Below are positions 27,037 to 34,294 of a stretch of DNA of 64,000 nt, piece by piece (the first letter of the stretch is position 1; the number at the start of each line of letters is the position of its first letter). Under the pieces are notes generated by a model. The model was not told the origin of the DNA and ran no database searches. It saw nothing but the letters and a program-made list of their open reading frames with translations. Source of the DNA: Bradyrhizobium betae (GTDB lineage Bacteria > Pseudomonadota > Alphaproteobacteria > Rhizobiales > Xanthobacteraceae); NCBI RefSeq assembly GCF_004123905.1, contig NZ_MZXW01000016.1, positions 930,001-994,000 on the forward strand. The letters run 5' to 3'. The position numbers and the translations under genes are program-made.

Positions 27037-28193
27037 ATGACCTGATCTTGATCCGCAAGAACCTGTTCCGCCGGAAATTGCGCGCGATCCTGATGATGGT
27101 GTCGATCCTGATCGCGTTTGCGATCTTCGGCGTGTTGGCGAGCTTCGAACGCGCCTTCAACGCCGGCCAGGACCGCGCCACGCCGGACCGTCTGGTAGTC
27201 ACCAACAAGATCAGCTTCACCCAGCCGCTCCCGATCTCCTACTACAATCGCGTCGCCGCCGTCGACGGCGTCGCTCAGATCACCCATTTCAGCTGGTTCG
27301 GAGGCTATTATCAGGAGCCGAGGAACTTTCTCGTAGCCTTTGCGGTGGATCCGGAGAACTGGATGAAGCTTCGCGACAGCGACTTCGTGTTTTCACCCGA
27401 GGCACGCGCGGCCTTCATCCGCGAGCGCACCGGCGTTCTGGTCGGGGCGCGCATGATGGAGAAATGGGGCTGGAAGGTCGGTGATCATATTCCGATTTCG
27501 AGCAACATCTGGTCCCAGAAGAATCGCTCGCACGCCTGGGACTTCATCATCGTTGGCAGCTTCAGCGCCCGCATTCCGCAGGCCGACACCAACGTCATGC
27601 TGATGGGCTACGATTATTTCAACGAGACGCGCTCGTTCGGCAAGGACCTGATCAGCTGGCTGTCGCTGCGCACCACCTCGGTAGCCGCGAACGAGCGTGT
27701 GACTAACGCCATCGACGGGATGTTTGCCAATTCTCCCTACGAGACGACGACTGACAGCGAGAAGGCCTTCAACAAGGCGTTCGCCGCCCAACTCGGCAAC
27801 ATCGCGCTGATCGTCGAACTGGTGGTGGGAGCGGCCTTCGTGACGATCCTGATGATTGTCGGCAACACCATGGTGATGACGGTGCGCGAGCGCACGCGCG
27901 AGATCGGCGTGCTGAAGACGCTGGGCTTTTCCGGTGGTCGCATCCTGCGCATGGTGCTCGGCGAATCGATCCTGCTGGCGCTGCTCGGCGGCCTGCCCGG
28001 CCTCGGCGTCGCGCTTCTTCTGATCACGAGAGTGCGAGACAGCCTGATGAGCTTCGTTCCGACGCTGTCGCTATACCCTGACATCGCGGCGGCGGCGGTC
28101 GGACTGATGGTCGTGTTCGGCATCATCACTGGCCTGGTGCCGGCGCTCAATGCGATGCGCCTCAATATCGTCACCGCGCTGGGTCGGAGCTAA
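27033..28193 (+). CDS. ABC transporter permease 1 (FtsX domain)
   Basis: A 386-residue MacB-like permease. One N-terminal helix (LRAILMMVSILIAFAIFGVLA), a large periplasmic domain (about 45-265) and three C-terminal helices (NIALIVELVVGAAFVTILMI, ESILLALLGGLPGLGVALLL, AAAAVGLMVVFGIITGLVP) are the FtsX layout; RTREIGVLKTLGFSGGRIL is the conserved coupling segment. Start is GTG at 27033 overlapping the ATPase stop. Exports a substrate from the inner membrane or periplasm, identity unknown. Confidence 0.9.
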   Translation: MNDLILIRKNLFRRKLRAILMMVSILIAFAIFGVLASFERAFNAGQDRATPDRLVVTNKISFTQPLPISYYNRVAAVDGVAQITHFSWFGGYYQEPRNFLVAFAVDPENWMKLRDSDFVFSPEARAAFIRERTGVLVGARMMEKWGWKVGDHIPISSNIWSQKNRSHAWDFIIVGSFSARIPQADTNVMLMGYDYFNETRSFGKDLISWLSLRTTSVAANERVTNAIDGMFANSPYETTTDSEKAFNKAFAAQLGNIALIVELVVGAAFVTILMIVGNTMVMTVRERTREIGVLKTLGFSGGRILRMVLGESILLALLGGLPGLGVALLLITRVRDSLMSFVPTLSLYPDIAAAAVGLMVVFGIITGLVPALNAMRLNIVTALGRS

Positions 28194-28197
28194 TTCG

Positions 28198-29385
28198 ATG
28201 CGCTCGATTTTCCTGCAGGTGCTGGCCGTCACGACCATCAACCTCAAGAGCTTGCCGCAGCGCCTGTGGCTGTCGCTGGCGACGGTCATCGCGGTCGGTC
28301 TCGTCGTTACGGTGCTGCTGGCATTCCTTGCCATGGCCAATGGATTCCAGCGCACCATCGCAGACTCCGGCGCAGAGGACATCGCTGTTGTGTTGCGCAG
28401 CGGCTCGCTGTCGGAGATCAACAGCGTGGTCTTGCGCGACCAGGTTCGGCTGATCGAGGATGGTCCGGGGATCGCCAAGGGCGCGGACGGCAAGCCGCAG
28501 ATATCGGGCGAACTCTACCTAACAGTCGATGGGATCAAACGCAGCACCCGGACCAAGGCGAGCCTGCCGCTGCGCGGTCTCGGCCCCCAGGGCCCCGCGC
28601 TACGCCGCGGCATCGTCATCACCGCCGGCCGCATGTTCAATCCGGGTAGCAACGAGATCATCGTCGGCAAGGCGATGGGCAAGGAATTCGAGGGCTTCGA
28701 TCTCGGTGGGACGGTGACCTTCAACAGCACGCGGTGGACGGTGGTCGGAATCTTCGCTGCCGACGGGAGCGTGTTCGAGTCGGAGATCTGGGCCGATCTT
28801 CCGGTGGTGCAGAGCCTGTTCAAGCGCGCCGGCGCCGTCCAGACCGTGCGCGCGCGGCTGACCAATCCGGCAGCGATCGAGGCGTTGCGCGCGTACAGCG
28901 ACAGCGATCCTCGTCTCAAGCTCGACGTGACGTCCGAAGCCGCCTATTTCGCCCAGCAGGCGTCGAATACGTCGGACCTGATCCAGAAGCTCGGCTGGCC
29001 CCTGGCGATCGCGATGGCATTTGGCTCGCTGGCGGGCGCGCTCAACACGATGTACTCCTCGGTCGCGGCGCGGGCGACCGAGATCGCGACCTTGCGCGCC
29101 ATCGGGTTCGGCGGCTTTTCGACTTTCGTCGGCACGCTGGTCGAGTCGCTGATCCTGGCCGCGGCCGGTGGCGTGATCGGGGCCGCAGCCACCTATCTGG
29201 TCTTTGACGGCTTCACCGCCTCGACCATGGGCGCAAGTTTCAGTCAGGTGGTGTTCAATTTCCAGCTCAGCCCGCGCCTGATCGGCCAGGGCCTGTTGCT
29301 CGCACTCGTGGTCGGCCTGTTCGGCGGACTGTTTCCGGCACTCCGCGCCGCCCGGATGCCGATTGTCGCTGGGCTCTACGGCTGA
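28198..29385 (+). CDS. ABC transporter permease 2 (FtsX domain)
   Basis: A 395-residue second FtsX-type permease, 4 bases after the first. Same layout: N-terminal helix (RLWLSLATVIAVGLVVTVLL), periplasmic domain containing GNEIIVGKAMG, then three C-terminal helices with ARATEIATLRAIGFGGFS as coupling segment and GLFPALRAARMPI at the end. Two different permeases with one ATPase indicates a heterodimeric exporter. Last gene of the efflux operon. Confidence 0.9.
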   Translation: MRSIFLQVLAVTTINLKSLPQRLWLSLATVIAVGLVVTVLLAFLAMANGFQRTIADSGAEDIAVVLRSGSLSEINSVVLRDQVRLIEDGPGIAKGADGKPQISGELYLTVDGIKRSTRTKASLPLRGLGPQGPALRRGIVITAGRMFNPGSNEIIVGKAMGKEFEGFDLGGTVTFNSTRWTVVGIFAADGSVFESEIWADLPVVQSLFKRAGAVQTVRARLTNPAAIEALRAYSDSDPRLKLDVTSEAAYFAQQASNTSDLIQKLGWPLAIAMAFGSLAGALNTMYSSVAARATEIATLRAIGFGGFSTFVGTLVESLILAAAGGVIGAAATYLVFDGFTASTMGASFSQVVFNFQLSPRLIGQGLLLALVVGLFGGLFPALRAARMPIVAGLYG

Positions 29386-29936
29386 TCGTTTCCGCGACTT
29401 GACCCAGTGCGAGGAGTTCTCAATAGGCATGCGCTCGCCTGTGGAAAAAATTACAAAGCTATTTCAACGACATACGAGTTCGCAATTTTGTTCTGAATGG
29501 CGCACCAAAGCTACGTTTTTCCACGCTGAAGCACGATCTTGCAGGATTGCGTTCGCTGGATGATCGGCGCGAAGGGCGCTCGCGGATATCTCTCCCTAGG
29601 GCTCGCTAAGTTTACCTACGTTCAAATCCAGCCCTCGCAACCACACTTCCACACGCCTTTCCACGCCGGCCTCAGCCTCATCAGCGCCGGTTACCCAGTG
29701 CCACGGCTATCCGACCGTTCAACAGTCGGCACGAGGTGTTAACGGTCGACCGGGTCGAAACGGCATCGTACCAGCGTCTAAAGTAGCGCACTCGGCTTGC
29801 AGAGGCGTTTGGAAAGCCCGGCTCGCGGTCGCGTCTGGAATCAAGGCATCTAAGTCGTTCGGCAGGCTTGGCCGAGCATCTAGGCTCCCGCCACAAAGGC
29901 CGCGCGATCCCGCGTGGCTCCCGCAGGAGCGCAACA
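29386..29936. other. Intergenic stretch with coding relic, 551 bases
   Basis: Apart from the relic at 29427-29609 nothing gene-like is visible. The sequence is noticeably more AT-rich near 29440-29530 than the genes around it. The last 100 bases should hold the promoter of the gene at 29937. Confidence 0.5.
29427..29609 (+). pseudogene. Relic reading ...FNDIRVRNFVLNGAP..., copy 1
   Basis: An open frame without a start reads YFNDIRVRNFVLNGAPKLRF and ends at TAA 29607. The core (29461-29507) matches 41401-41447 at 39 of 47 bases. Several differences are synonymous in this frame (cga/aga, aat/aac, gtt/gtc, gca/gcg), which points to a common coding ancestor. Copy 2 has a start and runs to 76 residues. 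Family not recognised. Confidence 0.45.
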
Positions 29937-30656
29937 ATGAAGCAACTCAAGGATCTTGCCATCGAAGCTCATGGAGGCCTCGATCGGTGGCGGCAGTTCG
30001 AGCAGGTGTCGGCCGATCTCGTGCAGGGGGGCGCCCTGTGGTCCTTGAAGGGGCAGGCGCGCACCCTCGCGCAAACCAACGTCACGGTGGGTCTCAAGAA
30101 AGAGTGGGCTTCGCACGCTCCGTTCGGCGCCGGCAATCGACGCTCCCGCTTCGAGCCAGGCCGCGTCGCTCTGGAAGCTGAGAACGGAACAGTTCTCGAA
30201 GAACTGCTCGAGCCGCGCGCCAGCTTCGCCGGCCACACGCTGCAAACGCCATGGACGGAGCTGCAGCTCGCCTACTTCGCCGGCTGCGCCATGTGGACCT
30301 ATCTGAACATGCCGTTCCTGCTCGCCTGGCCAAGAGTCGAGACGGAGGAACTGGAGCCTTGGCCGACCGATAGCGGCGACTGGCGCCGCCTCGCCGTACG
30401 GTTTCCCGACGGGATCGCGACGCACAGCACCGTACAGACGCTCTATTTCGACGGCGAGGGGTTGCTGAAGCGCCACGACTACGACGTCGAGATCGCGGGC
30501 AACACGCCCGGCGCGCACATTATCGAAGACTACGCGGAAGTCTCGGGCATCAAATTCCCGACGAAGCGCCGGATCTATGCCCGTCAGCCGGACGGCAGCT
30601 TCAGCACCGAGCCGCTCGTCGTTTCGATCGATCTCTCCAACATCCGCCTTGGCTAG
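29937..30656 (+). CDS. Conserved hypothetical protein
   Basis: A 239-residue soluble protein without signal peptide. It begins MKQLKDLAIEAHGGLDRWRQ, has FGAGNRRSRFEPGRV, ASFAGHTLQTPWTELQLAYFAGCAMWTYLNMPFLLA and ends with an outer-membrane-lipoprotein-sorting-like strand pattern (IIEDYAEVSGIKFPTKRRIY). I recall similar uncharacterised proteins in proteobacteria and actinobacteria but no function. AGGAG precedes the ATG. A broken paralogue lies at 33828. Confidence 0.8.
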   Translation: MKQLKDLAIEAHGGLDRWRQFEQVSADLVQGGALWSLKGQARTLAQTNVTVGLKKEWASHAPFGAGNRRSRFEPGRVALEAENGTVLEELLEPRASFAGHTLQTPWTELQLAYFAGCAMWTYLNMPFLLAWPRVETEELEPWPTDSGDWRRLAVRFPDGIATHSTVQTLYFDGEGLLKRHDYDVEIAGNTPGAHIIEDYAEVSGIKFPTKRRIYARQPDGSFSTEPLVVSIDLSNIRLG

Positions 30657-30657
30657 A

Positions 30658-30804
30658 CTAGCACCCACTGCGGGTCACCCTGTTCGGACCGAAAGCGAAG
30701 AGGTGGTCTTCGAGTACGATCGCCCCTCGTCGCTTTTGCAGTTCGGCGACGACCGCGTCCGGAAGTCGGCCTTTACCTCGGACCGAGAACTGGAAGGGTG
30801 CTTC
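30658..30804 (-). pseudogene. Possible C-terminal fragment of gamma-glutamyltransferase-like gene
   Basis: The minus frame reads GRLPDAVVAELQKRRGAIV, LEDHLFAFGPNRVT, then a stop. The pattern of a basic helix followed by a short strand resembles the end of gamma-glutamyltranspeptidase-type proteins. No upstream part exists: the next gene starts at 30818. Weak call; it may be chance. Confidence 0.22.
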
Positions 30805-30817
30805 TTCGCACAACCGG

Positions 30818-31759
30818 CTAGAGTATGGCGAGCGGTCCGGCGTCATTGCGGATGGCTCTCGGTACCTCCCCGTGCACACGGACGAACGCCAGGCGCATCC
30901 GCTCCCGGTTCGCGAACCCTACCTCACGGGCGATGACCTCGATTGGTAACCGGCTCTGTTCCAGCATCAATTTCGCGGCTTCAAGCCGCAGTGCTTCAAC
31001 GGCCTTGGCCGGCGTCGTGCCGGTTTCCGACCGGAAGAGTCGCGCGAACTGCCGGGGGCTGAGGCTCGCGGCCTCAGCAAGGTCATCAATCGTCAGGCTC
31101 TCGGCAAGGTTCTGACGCGCGTAATTCAAGGCGCGCTGAACCCTGTCTTCATTCGCGCCGAGATCCAGCAAGGTGGAGTGTTGGGATTGTCCGCCGGAGC
31201 GGCGATGATACATGACCATGCCCTTTGCGACTGAACGGGCAATGTCGGACCCGTGGTCGCGCTCGATCATGCCCACGACGAGGTCCGTTCCCGCCGTCAT
31301 GCCGGCTGACGTCCAAATCGGCCCATCCGCGATGAAGATCTTGTCCATATCGACCTGGCAGCTAGGGAAACGGTCCTGCAGCGCCTGCGCGTAACGCCAA
31401 TGGGTCGTGGCGCGCCGGCCGTTCAGCAACCCGGAATCTCCCAGGACGAACGAGCCCAGGCAGATGGCGGCAACCCGCCGCGCGTCCCGGGCGGCGGCGC
31501 GAAGCAGCCGGACCAATCCCGGCGACGACGTCGGTATCTCAAGGCCCGCGGCGACGATCAGCGTGTCATAAGGCGCGTCGTCGAATGGGTCCGTCATGAC
31601 CTGCATGCCGGCCCACGAGGCGACCAGCCCTCCTTCCTCCGAGAGGACGCGCACGTCGTAGAGCGTCTCGCCGGCTTGCTTGTTGGCCACGTCGAACGCC
31701 GCAACGGCCCCGAAGCAGATGGGTTGGAAATTCGGGCAAAGGACAAGGCCAATCTTCAT
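30818..31759 (-). CDS. GlxA-family regulator (DJ-1/PfpI domain plus AraC HTH)
   Basis: A 313-residue regulator. Residues 1 to about 170 are a DJ-1/PfpI-like domain (IGLVLCPNFQPICFGAVAAF, DTLIVAAGLEIP, RVAAICLGSFVLGDSGLLNGRRATTHW, with the nucleophile-elbow Cys in ICLGSF). Residues about 210-305 are AraC helix-turn-helix units (LTIDDLAEAASLSPRQFARLF, VIAREVGFANRERMRLAF). Divergent from the alcohol dehydrogenase at 31908, which it likely activates; GlxA-type regulators often respond to amines or aldehydes. Confidence 0.92.
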   Translation of the reverse strand: MKIGLVLCPNFQPICFGAVAAFDVANKQAGETLYDVRVLSEEGGLVASWAGMQVMTDPFDDAPYDTLIVAAGLEIPTSSPGLVRLLRAAARDARRVAAICLGSFVLGDSGLLNGRRATTHWRYAQALQDRFPSCQVDMDKIFIADGPIWTSAGMTAGTDLVVGMIERDHGSDIARSVAKGMVMYHRRSGGQSQHSTLLDLGANEDRVQRALNYARQNLAESLTIDDLAEAASLSPRQFARLFRSETGTTPAKAVEALRLEAAKLMLEQSRLPIEVIAREVGFANRERMRLAFVRVHGEVPRAIRNDAGPLAIL

Positions 31760-31812
31760 GCTTTCTCCGCGACGGTTGCTACCCGCCTAGATGGTTGTTC
31801 CGGCGACGTTTC

Positions 31813-31826
31813 GCCATGTTCATGGC
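31813..31826. promoter_or_regulatory. Palindrome between GlxA-like regulator and ADH
   Basis: GCCATGTTCATGGC is a perfect inverted repeat (GCCATG / CATGGC around TT) in the 148-base divergent promoter region. It may be a regulator site; AraC-type proteins more often bind direct repeats, so assignment to the neighbouring regulator is uncertain. Confidence 0.35.
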
Positions 31827-31907
31827 CGGAATGACGGCATCTACGTCCTGTCGGCTTCGGGAGGCCGCTGGTAGCGCTCTGATAGCTTTTCAGACGCTGG
31901 AGCTTTC

Positions 31908-32927
31908 ATGTCGCACCATCCGACAACATACACCGCCGTCCAGGCCGTCGGGCCGGGACAACTCGAACTGACGCAAAAGCCGCTTGTCGATCCCGCCCCC
32001 GGGCAGGTCCGCCTTCGCGTCGAGGCCTGCGGCGTCTGCCACTCCGACGCGGCGACGGTCGAAGGGGCCTTCCCGATCCAATGGCCGCGCGTGCCGGGCC
32101 ACGAGGCGGTAGGTGTGATTGATGCCGTCGGCAGCAACGTCGAAGGCTGGACGCTCGGGCAGCGTGTCGGCGTTGGCTTCCTCGGAGGCAGTTGCGGACA
32201 TTGTGCAGAGTGCCGCGGCGGCGATCTCGTCAACTGCCGGAACCAGGAGTTCACCGGCATTCATCATGATGGGGGCTACGCGCAATACATGCTCACGCCC
32301 GCCAGCGGCCTCGTGTCGATCCCCGATGGCCTCGCCTCGGAAGACGCTGCTCCGCTGCTCTGCGCGGGGCTGACGACCTTCAGCGCGCTCCGCAATTCTC
32401 CCGCACGCGCCGGCGATCTCGTGGCAGTGATCGGCATTGGCGGCTTGGGACATCTGGCCGTGCAGTTCGCGCGGCGCATGGGCTTCGAGGTCGTGGCAAT
32501 CGGACGCGGGCCGGACAAGGATGGCCTCGCAGGAAAGCTCGGCGCCCATCATTATATCGACAGCTCGACCGCCCCGGTTGCTTCGGCGTTGCAGGATCTG
32601 GGCGGCGCCCATCTTGTCGTCGTCACCGCGTCGGGCGGCAAGGCCGTGGCCGACGCGGTGAAGGGGCTTAGGCCGCGCGGTCGGATCATCGCACTCGGTG
32701 CCTCGCCCGAACCCGTAGAGATCGCAACCTCGGACCTTCTGTTCGGTGGGCGCTCTGTCGAGGGCGCCTTGACCGGTGACCCGGCCACCGCCGACGCCAC
32801 CTTGCGTTTCAGCTCGCTCGCCGGCGTCACTGCCATGATCGAGACGATGCCGCTGGAACGCGCGCCGGAAGCCTATCGCAAGATGATGGCGGGGAAAGCC
32901 CGCTTCCGCATCGTCCTCACCATGTAG
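31908..32927 (+). CDS. Zinc-dependent alcohol dehydrogenase
   Basis: A 339-residue medium-chain dehydrogenase. Catalytic zinc ligands are C41 (CGVCHSD), H65-E66 (GHE) and C152; structural zinc ligands C96, C99, C102 and C110 (CGHCAECRGGDLVNC). The NAD site is VIGIGGLGHLAVQFA (about 174-188). The propanol-preferring AdhP/AdhA type fits best. A hydrolase follows 62 bases on, suggesting oxidation of an alcohol plus ester or lactone cleavage. Confidence 0.93.
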   Translation: MSHHPTTYTAVQAVGPGQLELTQKPLVDPAPGQVRLRVEACGVCHSDAATVEGAFPIQWPRVPGHEAVGVIDAVGSNVEGWTLGQRVGVGFLGGSCGHCAECRGGDLVNCRNQEFTGIHHDGGYAQYMLTPASGLVSIPDGLASEDAAPLLCAGLTTFSALRNSPARAGDLVAVIGIGGLGHLAVQFARRMGFEVVAIGRGPDKDGLAGKLGAHHYIDSSTAPVASALQDLGGAHLVVVTASGGKAVADAVKGLRPRGRIIALGASPEPVEIATSDLLFGGRSVEGALTGDPATADATLRFSSLAGVTAMIETMPLERAPEAYRKMMAGKARFRIVLTM

Positions 32928-32989
32928 ATGCGCCGCCAATCATCCGGATCGACCTTGCCTCGGGCGAGGCAGCTCACAGAGGAACAATC

Positions 32990-33814
32990 ATGTCACTCGA
33001 AACCGCAAGAACAGAATACTTGAACGTCGGCGACATCCGCTTTGCCTTCAGGCGGCTTGGCCCGACGGTCGGGACACCGCTCATCCTGCTGCAGCACTTC
33101 ACCGGGACGATGGATTCCTGGGATCCGGAAGTGGTGAACAGCCTTGCCGAAACGCGGCCGGTCATTGCGTTCAACAACCTCGGCATCGGCACTTCGACTG
33201 GCCGGACGCCCGACACGGTGGAACAGATGGCGGCCGACGCCGAGTCATTCGTGCGGGGCCTTGGTCTGTCGAAGATTGATCTTCTCGGCTTCTCCCTCGG
33301 CGGTATGCTCGCCCAAGTCCTCGCCGTGCAGCACCCCGACCTGATCGGCAAGGTCATCATCGCCGGCGCGGCACCACGGGGTGGCGAAGAACACCTTCTC
33401 GAAGTGGTCGACGACGCCTTCTCCCGAGGTGCGCCGGATGTGCGTCTGCCCTTGTTCTTCACGGCTTCCGAAGCAAGCCAGCGCGCCGGCCGTGCCTTCG
33501 TTGCCCGCGCAACGGCCCGCTCTGAAGGTCGTGATCCGGACAGCGGCGACGCTGTCAGCGAGTCTCAGGCGAAGGCAATCATCGGCTGGTGCGCGCGCAA
33601 GGATGAAGACGACGCAACGCTACGCGCCATCGGGCAGCCGGCGCTCATCGTGCACGGCAGCGACGATACCATGTTTCCGAGCATTAACGCCTACAACATG
33701 TTCAAAGCGACGAAGGACGCGCAGCTCATCATCTATCCCGACTCGGGCCACGGCGCGCTGTTCCAATATCCGGCGAGGTTCGTCGCCCATTGCCGAACCT
33801 TCCTGGACGAGTGA
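32990..33814 (+). CDS. Alpha/beta hydrolase
   Basis: A 274-residue hydrolase. It has LILLQHFTGTMDSWDPEVV with a HFTG oxyanion hole, nucleophile elbow LLGFSLGGMLAQ (Ser102), acid in VHGSDDTMFP and histidine in YPDSGHGALFQYP. Related plant-associated hydrolases act on esters; substrate unknown. AGAGGA precedes the ATG. Second gene of the unit with the alcohol dehydrogenase. Confidence 0.9.
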   Translation: MSLETARTEYLNVGDIRFAFRRLGPTVGTPLILLQHFTGTMDSWDPEVVNSLAETRPVIAFNNLGIGTSTGRTPDTVEQMAADAESFVRGLGLSKIDLLGFSLGGMLAQVLAVQHPDLIGKVIIAGAAPRGGEEHLLEVVDDAFSRGAPDVRLPLFFTASEASQRAGRAFVARATARSEGRDPDSGDAVSESQAKAIIGWCARKDEDDATLRAIGQPALIVHGSDDTMFPSINAYNMFKATKDAQLIIYPDSGHGALFQYPARFVAHCRTFLDE

Positions 33815-33827
33815 GGTGAAGAAACAG

Positions 33828-34036
33828 ATGCGCAATCTCAGCAGCACGTGATCGAGGCCCATGGCGGCCTCGCTCAGTTCCGGCAGTTCTCGCACCTTAC
33901 GGCGCGGCTTCACCAATTCGGCATCCTCTGGGATCTGAAGGGAGGTTGGGCAGAAACACTGCTTCCAGCGATCGAGATCCTTGGGTTGTTGCGGATTGTA
34001 TCCGGCGAGCCGGATGGGGGCCGGCAACGAGCCTGA
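33828..34036 (+). pseudogene. Frameshifted, truncated paralogue of the 29937 gene
   Basis: ATG at 33828 reads MRNLSS and then loses frame; one base later the frame reads VIEAHGGLAQFRQFSHLTARL and HQFGILWDLKGG. This aligns without gaps to MKQLKDLAIEAHGGLDRWRQ and ALWSLKGQ of the intact gene 4 kb away. Similarity stops after about 45 residues, so this is a broken N-terminal remnant. The 250 bases after it show no gene. Confidence 0.7.
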
Positions 34037-34294
34037 TTCATGCTGCCGATCTCGGCCGACCATGCCTCAATCTGGACCAAGGCCAGCTTTCTTCGGCAAA
34101 CGGGCTCGGTCCTACCTTTCTCGGCGAGCAAAACTCCACCACCGTGCCAAGCGCTCACGCCACCATGCTAAGGACAAACACCAGTTCGTCCTGTCGGTGG
34201 TCGCGTATGATTCCCTCCCTAGGCACCATTCCCACCGTTCGGCACAAAACCGCGATCCCCATCGGCATCCAAGGTTGATGTCGTCGCCGACGGG

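Noticed and set aside
23730..29385. tRNA-Phe as integration site of an element carrying the efflux operon
   Set aside because: No second copy of the tRNA 3' end was found downstream and no integrase gene is present.
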